Positions 51,630 to 60,925 are shown, numbered from the stretch's first letter. The stretch is 64,000 nucleotides of DNA from CAIYZT01 sp031385445 (GCA_031385445.1 JANNBM010000056.1:124001-188000); one strand, 5' to 3'. Translations and numbers: made by a program. Notes: generated from the letters alone by a model not told the origin.

Positions 51630-52463
51630 ATGATGCGCGCCGGGTTGGTTCAGCTGAACGTTTGCGATGATCCGGCGATCAACCTGCCGCAGACGCTTGC
51701 CCATGTCCGTGCCGCCGTCGCGGGCGGCGCCGGTTTTGTTCTGACCCCCGAATGCACGAACCTGCTGTCCGCCAGCCGCGCCCGTCAACGCAGCGCCCTG
51801 CACCACGAGGCAGACGATCCCACCCTCGCCGCCCTGCAGGACGCGGCTGCACGCGCCGGGATATGGCTGCTGATCGGCTCTTTGGGTCTGCTGACCAATG
51901 ATCCCGACGGCCGCTTTGCCAATCGCTCGTTTTTGCTGTCGCCCACGGGAAACATCGCGGCGCGTTACGACAAGATCCATATGTTCGATGTGAACGTCTC
52001 GGAAACCGAAGTCTACCGCGAATCCGAAGGCTACCGCCCCGGCGACCGCGCGGTTCTGGCCGATGCCGGTTTTGCCATGATCGGCATGACCGTCTGCTAT
52101 GACATCCGTTTTGCGCAGCTTTACCGCCGCCTCGCCCAGTCTGGCGCGCAGATCATCACCGTGCCCGCCGCCTTTAACCACCTGACCGGGCAGGCGCATT
52201 GGGAAACCCTGCTGCGCGCCCGGGCCATCGAAACCGGAAGCTTCGTTCTTGCCCCGGCGCAGACAGGGTTTCATGCGGAAACCGATGGCAAAGGGCGGCG
52301 CACGCATGGCCATTCGCTGGCCATCGCGCCTTGGGGCGAAATTCTTGCCGATGGCGGCACCGAACCGGGCGTCACCTTTGTCGATCTCGACCTGTCCGAG
52401 GTTGGCAAAGCCCGCGCCCGCGTGCCGTCGCTTTTGCATGACAGGGTGTTCGAAGGGCCATGA
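51630..52463 (+). CDS. Carbon-nitrogen hydrolase (nitrilase superfamily, Nit2-like)
   Basis: A 277-residue enzyme. The catalytic triad is visible as Glu in FVLTPECTNLL, Lys in YDKIHMFDVNV and Cys in GMTVCYDIRFAQLYR. The pattern fits the Nit/omega-amidase or deaminated-glutathione amidase branch. It is expected to act in the cytosol. It overlaps the MarR gene start by four bases and follows the glutaredoxin gene by three bases, giving a small redox-linked operon, which fits deaminated-glutathione repair. Confidence 0.88.
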   Translation: MMRAGLVQLNVCDDPAINLPQTLAHVRAAVAGGAGFVLTPECTNLLSASRARQRSALHHEADDPTLAALQDAAARAGIWLLIGSLGLLTNDPDGRFANRSFLLSPTGNIAARYDKIHMFDVNVSETEVYRESEGYRPGDRAVLADAGFAMIGMTVCYDIRFAQLYRRLAQSGAQIITVPAAFNHLTGQAHWETLLRARAIETGSFVLAPAQTGFHAETDGKGRRTHGHSLAIAPWGEILADGGTEPGVTFVDLDLSEVGKARARVPSLLHDRVFEGP

Positions 52464-52903
52464 ACGAGCGCACCGACGATCTTGCGATATCCCTCTTCGG
52501 CGAGCTGTTCATGGCTGATCAGCTGGCCCGTAACCGAATTTCCAAAGCCTTGCCCAAAGGCATGCAGCTGTCGCATTTTTCGGTGCTGAACCATCTTGTC
52601 CGCTTGTCTGACGAGCGTACCCCAGCGCAGTTGGCGCGGGCGTTTCACGTCACGCGCGGGGCGATGACCAACACGTTGGCAAAGCTGGAATGGGCCGGGC
52701 ATGTCCATATCCGGCCCGATTGGGACGATGCGCGGCAAAAGTTCGTGTCGATTTCCCCCTCGGGCCGCGCCGCGCGGGATGCCGCCGTGGCCTCGGTTGC
52801 GCCCATCATCGCTGACACTGTCACAGCGCTGGGCGCCGACAAGGTACGGGCGGTTCTGCCCGTGTTGCGAGAGTTGCGCCTGCGCATGGAATCCGAGGAC
52901 TGA
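52460..52903 (+). CDS. MarR family transcriptional regulator
   Basis: A 147-residue winged-helix repressor. The DNA-binding part shows RTPAQLARAFHVTRGAMTNTLAKLEWAGHVHIRPDWDDARQKFVSI, split into the MarR recognition helix and the DxRxK-like wing. Its start overlaps the nitrilase gene stop. It is convergent with the Wza-like gene. The ligand and targets are unknown. Confidence 0.88.
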   Translation: MNERTDDLAISLFGELFMADQLARNRISKALPKGMQLSHFSVLNHLVRLSDERTPAQLARAFHVTRGAMTNTLAKLEWAGHVHIRPDWDDARQKFVSISPSGRAARDAAVASVAPIIADTVTALGADKVRAVLPVLRELRLRMESED

Positions 52904-52925
52904 CCCCGAACCCCCGGAACGCTTT

Positions 52926-54041
52926 TTACAAGGACTGCCCGGTCTTCACCAAACCAAGCGCCGCGCCGATCAAACTGATCGCGCTGCGGGCCGTGACGAC
53001 CGGGCTTTCGGTGACCAGAACCAGATCCTGATGCTGAATCTCAAAATCTCCGGCGCTGAAAAGCCCATCCGCCGTGGTCAGGTCAAAGGCGAAAATCATG
53101 CGTTTGCGCTCTGGACCCGTGCCATCCGCCCGCGTCGCCTTTGACGCGTATTCCCGCAGGATCAAGATGCCTTTGGGATTGGCGGTATTGTCATTCAATC
53201 CGCCGATCAGGGACATGGAATCCAGCGCGGAAACGGTCGATTGGGGGAACCTGTGCTGCGATTCGTTTCCAGCGGCACCCAAGGACAAAAAGTACCTTTT
53301 CTCTTCTTCAAGATAAACTTTGTCGCCGCCGCGCAGGGTCGTGTCATGATCGGGACCGGACAGCAAACGCTCCATCGAGATTCCGTAAACCTTGCCGTCG
53401 CGGGACAGCCGCACCTGCGGGTTCGCCATGCCGCTTGCCACGCCGCCGCCTTGCGCGATCAGGCTTAGCAGGCTGAAATTATTGTCCGGCACGGCATAGG
53501 CGCCGGGCGCGGCGACGCCGGAAATCAGCTCAACCTCATTGCGCCGCCCCGAAGTAACGCTCAGCTGGACCTGCGCCGAGGGGACAACCGAACTCAGGCC
53601 CGCCTGAACTGCATCGCGCGCGCCTTCGGGCGACATCTTGGCGATATAAACCTTGTCTGCGTATGGCAAAAAGATTGTCCCGTCCGGGCTGACCGTCAGG
53701 GGCGGAAACAGGATTTGCCGCTGATCGGGGCCCACCAAAAGCGAGTTTTCCTCGTTGCTCCACACTGAAAGGGTAATGATATCGCCCGCTTCGATCTGCG
53801 AGCCCGCGCTGCCGCCCGTGCGGTCGATCCAGCCGGCTTTCGCATTCGGATCGGCGACTTTCGGCCAGGAGTTAAGCGCGTCAATGTTTTCCGCCGACAC
53901 AAAGCGCACCGCAAAATTCGCATCCGGCTCTTCCGCGCCTGCCAAGACCTGACTGGCCACACCTGCGCCTTGCGGCAGCGCGCAGGCCTGCAGCACAACC
54001 GAAATAAGAGCCAGGCCAATGAAACTGGGGCGCCGAAACAT
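52926..54041 (-). CDS. Polysaccharide export lipoprotein (Wza-like)
   Basis: A 371-residue outer-membrane export protein. The signal peptide ends in a lipobox LQAC. The export domain has IEAGDIITLSVWSNEENSLL, LTVSPDGTIFLPYADKVYIA, and two later SLBB-type repeats (VELISGVAAPGAYAV and ALDSMSLIGGLND). The start at 54041 has GGAG seven bases upstream and gives the signal peptide at residue 1. It is divergent from the exopolysaccharide gene set at 54160. No Wzc-like kinase is in the window. Confidence 0.86.
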   Translation of the reverse strand: MFRRPSFIGLALISVVLQACALPQGAGVASQVLAGAEEPDANFAVRFVSAENIDALNSWPKVADPNAKAGWIDRTGGSAGSQIEAGDIITLSVWSNEENSLLVGPDQRQILFPPLTVSPDGTIFLPYADKVYIAKMSPEGARDAVQAGLSSVVPSAQVQLSVTSGRRNEVELISGVAAPGAYAVPDNNFSLLSLIAQGGGVASGMANPQVRLSRDGKVYGISMERLLSGPDHDTTLRGGDKVYLEEEKRYFLSLGAAGNESQHRFPQSTVSALDSMSLIGGLNDNTANPKGILILREYASKATRADGTGPERKRMIFAFDLTTADGLFSAGDFEIQHQDLVLVTESPVVTARSAISLIGAALGLVKTGQSL

Positions 54042-54090
54042 CAAAATACTCCGTCCGCCCGGCACAGTGCTGGACAGAAATGCTATGGCG

Positions 54091-54118
54091 AACATACTTT
54101 GCAGCCTTGCGGGGTCAA
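54091..54118 (-). promoter_or_regulatory. Candidate promoter of the Wza-like gene
   Basis: On the minus strand TTGACC (-35) and TATGTT (-10) are 16 bases apart, and the -10 lies about 50 bases before the start codon. It fits the sigma-70 pattern but has not been tested. Confidence 0.35.
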
Positions 54119-54159
54119 CACGAATGTCCCAATTAGTCAAAAGCCTTTGGGGATAACTG

Positions 54160-55005
54160 GTGAAAAACATGCCGCCTTTGATCGTAACGGGTGCGTCTGG
54201 CCGAATTGGCCGCCTGGTACGGCTGCAGGGGCTGGACTTGAACACGCAGGGCTTTTCAGGGATTTGGACGTCGCGCGCGGGCGGTGACGGCCTGCTTTGC
54301 TGGGATCTGATGTCTGGCGCCGTGCCGGATTTCCCGGTTGGCGGAATTTTGCTGCACCTGGCGGGCATTTTGCCGGGCAAGGCGCAAGCGATGGGCGATA
54401 ATGTGGGCATGGCGCATGCCATTGTGCGCGCCGATCAAACCAAAACCTTTGCGCATGTGATCACCGTGTCGACCGTGGCCGTCTATGCCCCCCAAGGCGC
54501 CGCAATTTCCGAAGAGGTGATGGCGGATCCGCAGTCTGATTATGGCCGCTCAAAACTGGCGGCGGAGCTTGTGTTGCAACAGGGTCTTGGCGGGCGCCTG
54601 ACGATCCTGCGGTTGGCCAATCTGGCAGGGGCGGATGCGCTTTTGGGGGGAAATCCGGGCGGACCGCCCACTGTTCTGGACCCTGTTGAGGGCGGCGCGA
54701 CCGGCCCTGTGCGGTCCTATATCGGGCCGGTTACTTTTGCCGGTGTCCTTGGTCATCTGCTTGGGCGGCTGGGCAGCGGCGACGTTTTGCCCGGCGTTTT
54801 GAACATCGCGCAGCCCGGCAGTGTTGGCATGGCGGACGTGCTGAACGCATCGGGGCGCGATTGGCATTTCGGCCCGCCAAGGGGGGGTGTCGTGCCGATA
54901 GTCGTGGTCGATGTGGCGCGCCTTGCCGCGCTTTGCCCGCTCGCCGAGGTCACGGCTGCAGGGCTTCTGGCCGAATTGCACGGACTAAAGGGGAAATGGC
55001 CATGA
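54160..55005 (+). CDS. NAD-dependent epimerase/dehydratase family protein
   Basis: A 281-residue short-chain (extended SDR) protein. The cofactor motif VTGASGRIGRLV is at the N-terminus; the catalytic Ser/Tyr/Lys appear as VSTVAVYAPQ and SDYGRSKLAAE. It likely modifies a nucleotide sugar. GTG 54160 has GGGG about seven bases upstream; ATG 54169 is an alternative. Its stop overlaps the sugar transferase start (ATGA), so they are coupled. Confidence 0.82.
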   Translation: MKNMPPLIVTGASGRIGRLVRLQGLDLNTQGFSGIWTSRAGGDGLLCWDLMSGAVPDFPVGGILLHLAGILPGKAQAMGDNVGMAHAIVRADQTKTFAHVITVSTVAVYAPQGAAISEEVMADPQSDYGRSKLAAELVLQQGLGGRLTILRLANLAGADALLGGNPGGPPTVLDPVEGGATGPVRSYIGPVTFAGVLGHLLGRLGSGDVLPGVLNIAQPGSVGMADVLNASGRDWHFGPPRGGVVPIVVVDVARLAALCPLAEVTAAGLLAELHGLKGKWP

Positions 55006-55616
55006 CGCCGGGCAAGCGCATTTACGATCTTGGTGCGGTTTTCATCCTGGGCGCGTTCATCCTGCTGCCGTTCCTGCTTTTGCTGTTGTACCTGCTGATC
55101 AAAGAGGGGCGCCCGGTCTTTTATGTCGCCGAACGGATGCGCGCGCCGGGCCGCAGCTTCAATCTGTGGAAGCTGCGGACAATGACCGAAGTGGCCGAGA
55201 ACGGCGGCGTTTCCGGCGGTGACAAGGCGCGGCGGATTACACCCATGGGCCGCAAACTGCGCAAAACCCGCGCTGACGAAATCCCCCAACTTTGGAACGT
55301 CCTTCGCGGCGACATGAGCTTTGTCGGTCCCCGCCCGCCGCTGCGCGTCTATGTGGAAAGACACCCCGAGATCTATGCCGAGGTGCTGAAATCGAGGCCG
55401 GGAATCACGGGTCTGGCAACAATCACCTACCATCGCCATGAAGAGCGGCTTTTGGCGCATTGTATGTCAGCAGCTGACACGGACCGTGTTTATTCCGAAC
55501 GATGTATCCCCGCGAAAGCAAAAATTGATCTTATTTATCAGAAGCATAGATCAATTTGTTTCGACATTTCGATCATGACAAAGACGTTTTTGCGGGCGGT
55601 GCGATTGATCCGCTGA
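55002..55616 (+). CDS. Sugar transferase (monotopic phosphoglycosyl transferase)
   Basis: A 204-residue enzyme that moves a sugar phosphate onto undecaprenyl phosphate to start polysaccharide assembly. One hydrophobic stretch near the N-terminus (LGAVFILGAFILLPFLLLLL) is followed by GRPVFYVAERMRAPGR, FNLWKLRTM, RADEIPQLWNVLRGDMSF and VGPRPPLRVYV; the aspartate-glutamate pair of the family is intact. Its length fits the small, PglC-like form. The ATG at 55002 with AAGGGG upstream decides the start. The CapD-like gene follows after 114 bp. Confidence 0.88.
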   Translation: MTPGKRIYDLGAVFILGAFILLPFLLLLLYLLIKEGRPVFYVAERMRAPGRSFNLWKLRTMTEVAENGGVSGGDKARRITPMGRKLRKTRADEIPQLWNVLRGDMSFVGPRPPLRVYVERHPEIYAEVLKSRPGITGLATITYHRHEERLLAHCMSAADTDRVYSERCIPAKAKIDLIYQKHRSICFDISIMTKTFLRAVRLIR

Positions 55617-55631
55617 ACGCGGTTGCAACGG

Positions 55632-55660
55632 TTGTTCAGAATCACAAGGCTGCCTATACT
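55632..55660 (+). promoter_or_regulatory. Candidate promoter upstream of the CapD-like gene
   Basis: TTGTTC and TATACT are 17 bases apart, about 70 bases before the CapD-like start. The -10 is good, the -35 only fair. Confidence 0.35.
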
Positions 55661-55730
55661 GGCAACCAATTGTTGAAGAAATCGATGATGCACTTGCGCC
55701 ATTTTTGTAAAGATTAGGCCTCGGAACCCC

Positions 55731-57662
55731 ATGAAACGCGCAACACGCAGTCTGTTTGCTATTTTTGCGGTGATGTCTCGTCGCATCAAACGTTTGGTTT
55801 TTCTGGCGGTTGATGTGGTTTTGGCGCCGGTTTCCCTGCTTCTGTCGATCGCCGTTCTTTACAACGATCTGACCCCGCTGCGCCTTTCGCTGCAGGTGTG
55901 GCCGCTGTTTCCCTTCGTTGCGCTGATGGCGGCGGTCTTGTCCACGGCCTTAGGCATCCCGAAGATCAAGCTGAAATCCTATGAGTCGCAGGCGATTTTG
56001 ATGACCGGTGCCTGCGCCGGGCTTTTGGCCGCCGCGCTGTACGTTTTCGCAGGCTTTGCCGGAGATTTCCTTCCCCCAGTGGCCATTGTCCTTTTTGGCC
56101 TGATCTTCTTTTTGACCTCGGTTGCGGCGCGGGCACTGATGCTTCGGGTGCTTTTGTGGGTCTTGCGCTCTGCGCAGCCAAGGTGCCGCGTGGTCATTTA
56201 CGGTGCGGGCGCCACCGGGATGCAGCTGGCGGCGGCGCTGAAGTCGCATGACAGCATCGTCCCCGTGGCCTTTGTGGATGACAGCAAATCCTTGCAGGCG
56301 CTTACGATCGCAGGGCTTCGGGTGTTTTCGCCGGACCGGATCGCAATGCTTGTCAAAAATCAAGAGATTGACCGGGTGTTGCTGGCCATGCCGTCAATTT
56401 CCGCCCCAAAGCAGGCGCAGATTGCGCGCCGGTTGCAGGCCTTGGGTGTTGACGTTTTCGCGGTGCCGTCCTTTGCACAGCTGGCCGGGACCGAGGCGCT
56501 CGTTGACGCTTTGGCGCCGATCCTTCCGGGCAAACTTTTGGGCCGCAAGCAGGTCGAGGCTTTGCTGCCCGAAGGGTCGGACGCCTATAAGGGAAAGGTG
56601 ATTTTGGTGACAGGCGCAGGCGGGTCCATCGGGTCCGAGATTTGCCGGCAGCTGATCGAACACGCGCCCAGCCGGATTGTTCTGATGGAAATCAGCGAAG
56701 CCGCGCTTTATGCGATCGACCGCGAGTTGCGCCAAGATCAGCGGGCCAATGAGATCGAGATTGTTCCGGTGCTTGGCTCTGTCACCGATTCGCGCATTTC
56801 GCGGACGGTCATGGTCAATAACGCGGTTCAGGTGACGATTCATGCCGCCGCCTACAAGCACGTCCCGCTGGTCGAAGCCAATCCGCTGGCCGGGATGATG
56901 AACAATGTGATCGGCACGCGGGTCATTGCGGATGCGGCCGAAGAGGCGGGGGTTGAGCGGTTCATCTTTGTGTCAACCGACAAGGCGGTGCGGCCAACCA
57001 ACATGATGGGCGCGTCCAAACGGCTGGCGGAAATGGTGGTGCAAGACCTTGCAAAACGGTCGCGCAAAACGGTGTTTTCCATGGTGCGCTTTGGCAATGT
57101 GCTGGGCTCGTCCGGGTCGGTCGTGCCTTTGTTCAACGAGCAGATTGCCCGCGGCGGCCCGGTGACTGTGACAGATACCGAGGTCACGCGGTTCTTCATG
57201 ACCATCTCCGAAGCGGTGAAGCTGGTGCTTCTGGCGGGCTCTTTTGCCCATACCGGAACCTCTCGCGGCGGCGATGTGTTTGTGCTGGATATGGGAAAGC
57301 CGATGAAAATCGTCGATCTGGCGCGGCAGATGATCGAAGCCTCCGGCTATACCGTGCGGGACGAGGATAATCCCGAGGGCGACATTGACATTGACATCAT
57401 CGGCCTTCGTCCCGGCGAAAAGCTGCATGAAGAGCTGTTGATCGGCGAGGGCCTGTTGACCACGCCGCATTCCAAGATCATGCGGGCACGAGAGAATTCT
57501 TTGTCCGAATTGGATATGGCCATAGCGCTGCAGGATCTTGGCAAGGCCGTTACCCGCGGCGACGCCGACGCAGCCCGGCAGCTGGCGGTGATTTATGTCG
57601 AAGGTTTCCAGTCAACGGTTCAAGAGCGCCCGTCGTTCAAGCGCCCCAGAAACCGCAGCTGA
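55731..57662 (+). CDS. Nucleotide-sugar dehydratase/epimerase, CapD/FlaA1 (WbpM) family
   Basis: A 643-residue membrane protein. Residues 1-150 hold about four helices; a first Rossmann-like fold has VVIYGAGATGMQLAAAL near residue 155. The catalytic SDR domain begins VILVTGAGGSIGSEICRQ near residue 290 and contains HVPLVEANP, FVSTDKAVRPTNMMGASKR and RFGNVLGSSGSVVPLF. Homologues convert UDP-GlcNAc-type sugars to 4-keto-6-deoxy forms for capsule and O-antigen. It begins 114 bp after the sugar transferase and ends in the 5' region of the YjbH gene. Confidence 0.9.
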   Translation: MKRATRSLFAIFAVMSRRIKRLVFLAVDVVLAPVSLLLSIAVLYNDLTPLRLSLQVWPLFPFVALMAAVLSTALGIPKIKLKSYESQAILMTGACAGLLAAALYVFAGFAGDFLPPVAIVLFGLIFFLTSVAARALMLRVLLWVLRSAQPRCRVVIYGAGATGMQLAAALKSHDSIVPVAFVDDSKSLQALTIAGLRVFSPDRIAMLVKNQEIDRVLLAMPSISAPKQAQIARRLQALGVDVFAVPSFAQLAGTEALVDALAPILPGKLLGRKQVEALLPEGSDAYKGKVILVTGAGGSIGSEICRQLIEHAPSRIVLMEISEAALYAIDRELRQDQRANEIEIVPVLGSVTDSRISRTVMVNNAVQVTIHAAAYKHVPLVEANPLAGMMNNVIGTRVIADAAEEAGVERFIFVSTDKAVRPTNMMGASKRLAEMVVQDLAKRSRKTVFSMVRFGNVLGSSGSVVPLFNEQIARGGPVTVTDTEVTRFFMTISEAVKLVLLAGSFAHTGTSRGGDVFVLDMGKPMKIVDLARQMIEASGYTVRDEDNPEGDIDIDIIGLRPGEKLHEELLIGEGLLTTPHSKIMRARENSLSELDMAIALQDLGKAVTRGDADAARQLAVIYVEGFQSTVQERPSFKRPRNRS

Positions 57663-57747
57663 TTGTAAGCCTCGGGCCGCGCGCCACAAAATATGGTTGC
57701 CGATCACCGGCAATGCCGTAATCTGGCGTCTGAAAATCGGGACGCAA

Positions 57748-59892
57748 ATGCCAAGGATATCGACTGCCAGTGCAAAATCATGCGCCGTCCTTCTTTTAGG
57801 GCTGGCAACGTTTGGCGCATGGCAAGCGGCGGCGGAAACCGGGGTTTCGCTTAATCTGTCGGGGGCGCCCGGATTGATCGACATGCCCTCGGGCGGGGCA
57901 ATTGCGACCGAGAATCTCAGCGTTTCGATATCCGGGTTCGGGCCGATCAGCCGCAGCACAATCAGCTTTCAAGCCGCGCCGTGGCTGTCGGGCAGTTTAC
58001 GCTCCACGACGACGCGGCATTGGAACGATCTGGTCTGCCCGCCGTCCTGTACCGGCGATGACAGTTTGGAAAAGTACTTTGACAGGTCGTTGGACCTGCG
58101 ATTCCATGTGCTGAACGAAGGGCCGGTTCTGCCCAGCGTAACCGTTGGCTTGATGGACATCCTCGGCCCCGGCGTGCAGTCGGGCGAATACATTGCCGCG
58201 ACAAAACACTTTGGCGAAAAGCTGGCGCTGACGGGCGGGCTTGGCTGGGGCAGATTGGCCTCGCAGGGCGCTGTTGGTGCGCCCTTCGGCCCGCGTCCGG
58301 CCCCAAAAAACGACGGCGCCTTGGCGTTTGAACAGCTTTTCACCGGCAATGTCGCGCCCTTTGCCGGGGTTGAATGGCGGATCAATGACCGCTGGACCGC
58401 CAAGGCGGAGTATTCCTCGGACGCTTATGCCGAAGAAGCGGGCACCCGGGGCGCGTTTGATGTCGCCAGCCCGCTCAATTTCGGGATTGAATATCAGCAC
58501 TCGCAGATGCTGAAATTTGGTGCCTATTCCCTCTACGGCACCCAGATCGGCTTTGCCGCGCAGATCATCCTTGATCCGGGCAAACGGCCCGGCGGCGCGA
58601 TTGGCGGCGCGGGCCCAACGCCGGTAAAGCCGCGCCCTGCCTATGCCGACGACCCGGAGGCGTGGTCCGGCGAATGGATCACGCAGGCGGAGGCGGCGCC
58701 GGTTCTGATCGAAAACCTCGCCAAGTTTCTGGAACGCAGCGGCGTAAAGATCGAAGCGCTAAGCTATACCGGCACCACTGCACAGGTGCGGTTTCGCAAC
58801 GGCAGCAATGATGCCGAAGCGCAATCGGTTGGCCGTGTCGCGCGGGCCATGACGCATATCATGCCGGCCTCGATCGAAGTGTTCGAAATTGTGCCGATGG
58901 CAAACGGCGTGCCCGCGTCCAAGGTCGTGCTGAAACGGTCCGACATTGAAGCCTTGGAATTTGCCCCCGATAACGCCGCCGTGCTGCGCGCGCGTGCGCA
59001 GATCGTCGATGTCGGCGCGCCGATGGCCAATCTTTTGGGAAATCCCGAGATTTATCCGGATTTCAAATGGTCACTTGCCCCCTATGTCCGCCTGCGCTTT
59101 CTGGATCCCGGCGCGCCAGTGTCGGGCGACGCAGGTTTGCGGCTTGCGGCGCGGTATGAAATCTCCCCCGGCGTCGTTCTGCACGGCTCGATCACGCAGA
59201 TCGCGTTCAGCAATATCGGCACGTCGACCGCTGGTTCGGGCAATGGCCTGCAGCCTGTCCGCAGTGACGCCGAAGTGTACCGCGAAAACGGCAGCAGCGC
59301 GGTGGAGACGCTGACCGCCTCTTGGCATGGCCGGATTGGGCAAGACTTTTATGGCCGCGTTTCTGCGGGGTATCTGGAGCAGATGTTCGGCGGCGTGTCG
59401 ACTGAGGCGCTTTGGGCGCCAGCGGGCAAAAGATGGGCGCTGGGCGTGGAAGCGAACTATGTCGCGCAGCGTGACACCAATGGCGGTCTGGGGTTCAGCG
59501 AGTACGATTATTCCGCCGTTACGGGCCATCTTTCGGGCTATTTCAATCTTGGCGAGGGGTATCAGGCGCAGCTTGACCTTGGCCGGTATCTGGCCGGCGA
59601 TGATGGCGGAACGTTGACCCTGACGCGCCGGTTTGAAAACGGTTGGAAGCTGGGCACTTATATGACGCTTACCAATGCGACAGACGCCAAAACCGTGGAC
59701 CGCGGCATTCAGATCGAGGTGCCGATTTCGTGGCTGACCGGGCAGCCAAATCGCACCACCAAACCGATCACGTTGCAACCTTTCATCGGCAATGCGGGCG
59801 CGCGGCTGCAGGTGGATGACCGCTTGAATGATCTGTTGTTCGACTATTCCTCGGCCGGTCTGGACGAGCAATGGGGCCGTTTCTGGAAATGA
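57748..59892 (+). CDS. YjbH family exopolysaccharide outer-membrane protein
   Basis: A 714-residue secreted protein with a signal peptide (SCAVLLLGLATFGAWQAAAE). It starts the mature part with VSLNLSGAPGLIDMPSGG, and holds repeated beta-rich segments such as YIAATKHFGEKLALTGGLGWGRL and FNLGEGYQAQLDLGRYLAGDDGG, the pattern of YjbH/GfcD-like outer-membrane barrel proteins that act in polysaccharide secretion. The start ATG 57748 has GGGA upstream and makes the signal peptide N-terminal; the frame opens earlier inside the previous gene. It overlaps the YjbF gene (ATGA). Confidence 0.84.
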   Translation: MPRISTASAKSCAVLLLGLATFGAWQAAAETGVSLNLSGAPGLIDMPSGGAIATENLSVSISGFGPISRSTISFQAAPWLSGSLRSTTTRHWNDLVCPPSCTGDDSLEKYFDRSLDLRFHVLNEGPVLPSVTVGLMDILGPGVQSGEYIAATKHFGEKLALTGGLGWGRLASQGAVGAPFGPRPAPKNDGALAFEQLFTGNVAPFAGVEWRINDRWTAKAEYSSDAYAEEAGTRGAFDVASPLNFGIEYQHSQMLKFGAYSLYGTQIGFAAQIILDPGKRPGGAIGGAGPTPVKPRPAYADDPEAWSGEWITQAEAAPVLIENLAKFLERSGVKIEALSYTGTTAQVRFRNGSNDAEAQSVGRVARAMTHIMPASIEVFEIVPMANGVPASKVVLKRSDIEALEFAPDNAAVLRARAQIVDVGAPMANLLGNPEIYPDFKWSLAPYVRLRFLDPGAPVSGDAGLRLAARYEISPGVVLHGSITQIAFSNIGTSTAGSGNGLQPVRSDAEVYRENGSSAVETLTASWHGRIGQDFYGRVSAGYLEQMFGGVSTEALWAPAGKRWALGVEANYVAQRDTNGGLGFSEYDYSAVTGHLSGYFNLGEGYQAQLDLGRYLAGDDGGTLTLTRRFENGWKLGTYMTLTNATDAKTVDRGIQIEVPISWLTGQPNRTTKPITLQPFIGNAGARLQVDDRLNDLLFDYSSAGLDEQWGRFWK

Positions 59893-60584
59893 AAACCCAT
59901 CACACGACGGCTGCGCTTTTGGTGCTGGTGGCTTTGTTGGCCGGTTGCGGGAATGACCAAAAACCGTCCTCGCTGCCGATAAAAGCGATCGTGCAAGCCC
60001 AGATCGCCAAGCTGAAAGGCGGCGGGCAAGCGGCCCCCACCGGCCCGGTGGCAGAGCCGGATGGCGCCACGCTTGCCGAAGGCCGCCGGGTTCTTCAAGA
60101 GGGCGGCCAGCCCGTCATCGCCGTCACCGATCGCGGTTTGGGCCTTGCGACGTTCATGGTGCCATTGGGCAGCAATTCTGGTGTGATCACCTGGGCCAAC
60201 CCGGAATATCAGACAATTGCGATGCGAGATGGCGTCATTCTTGCAACACGCGGGTTTGGCGCTGATCTGATGTCGGCTGAGGCCCCGACAACAGAGCGCC
60301 TTTTTACCGGAACCGGCGCGCATCGCCGCGTCTATTACGTGCTTGACGGTGCGGATCAGACACAGAAACTTATGTTTGATTGCCAGCTAAGTGTTTCTAA
60401 AAACGAAACAATTCAAGTCCTCGGGTTGGGCTACGAAACCAAAAAGGTTGAAGAGGCCTGCGTGGGCGGCCGGGGCAATTTGACCAACACCTATTGGTTC
60501 GATGAAAATGGGACGATCCGCCAATCTCGACAAGCCAGAATACCCGGCGCTGAAAACATGCAGCTGCAGGCGATAATCGACTGA
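59889..60584 (+). CDS. YjbF/GfcB family lipoprotein
   Basis: A 231-residue lipoprotein with lipobox LLAGC. The mature part (VPLGSNSGVITWANPEYQTIAMRDGVILATRGFGADLM, read in two stretches) matches the YjbF/GfcB family found next to YjbH/GfcD in polysaccharide operons. The start overlaps the YjbH stop. A small secreted protein follows 80 bp later, recalling the small YjbE/GfcA proteins of those operons. Confidence 0.85.
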   Translation: MKTHHTTAALLVLVALLAGCGNDQKPSSLPIKAIVQAQIAKLKGGGQAAPTGPVAEPDGATLAEGRRVLQEGGQPVIAVTDRGLGLATFMVPLGSNSGVITWANPEYQTIAMRDGVILATRGFGADLMSAEAPTTERLFTGTGAHRRVYYVLDGADQTQKLMFDCQLSVSKNETIQVLGLGYETKKVEEACVGGRGNLTNTYWFDENGTIRQSRQARIPGAENMQLQAIID

Positions 60585-60664
60585 TGTTTCGAAAAGCGGC
60601 TTTCCCTAGGGGATAAGTTATGATAATCAGCGCTTTGTATCCGTCTCAACTTATGGAGCTTACC

Positions 60665-60862
60665 ATGAAAAATATCACTGCACTCGTGCTTGCATCGTCC
60701 TTGGCAGCAACCGCCGCTTCGGCTGGTGGCCCGGTTATCGTTCCCGTCGAAGGTGAACCTGTTGCCGTTGTCGTCGGCCCGACCTCCAGCATCAACGCTG
60801 GCATCGTTGTTCCGCTGCTTCTGCTCGTCGTTCTGGGCGCAGCTTACCTTGCTTCTCAGTAA
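60665..60862 (+). CDS. Small secreted or membrane-anchored protein, paralogue B
   Basis: A 65-residue protein with signal peptide MKNITALVLASSLAATAASAGG, a valine/proline linker and the hydrophobic tail SINAGIVVPLLLLVVLGAAYL. Its tail and layout match the 57-residue protein at 48380. It sits at the end of the YjbH-YjbF group. GGAGC precedes the ATG. It may be the local counterpart of YjbE/GfcA, though sequence similarity to these is not evident. Confidence 0.75.
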   Translation: MKNITALVLASSLAATAASAGGPVIVPVEGEPVAVVVGPTSSINAGIVVPLLLLVVLGAAYLASQ

Positions 60863-60925
60863 TCAGTCTTTTCGACTGATCTGAATTGGAAATGGGCGTG
60901 CCTTTGGCCGCCCTTTTTCTTTTTG
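60862..60925 (+). terminator. Tandem hairpins and intrinsic terminator
   Basis: A first hairpin ATCAGTC-TTTTC-GACTGAT (60862-60880) is followed by GGGCG(T)GCC-TTT-GGCCGCCC (60894-60913) and a T-run TTTTTCTTTTT. This ends the small protein transcript. Confidence 0.8.

Noticed and set aside
52645..52656. TTTCACGTCACG resembling parS
   Set aside because: Only the left half matches, and the palindrome is broken. A similar half site at 10988 (GTTTCACGT) was also dropped.
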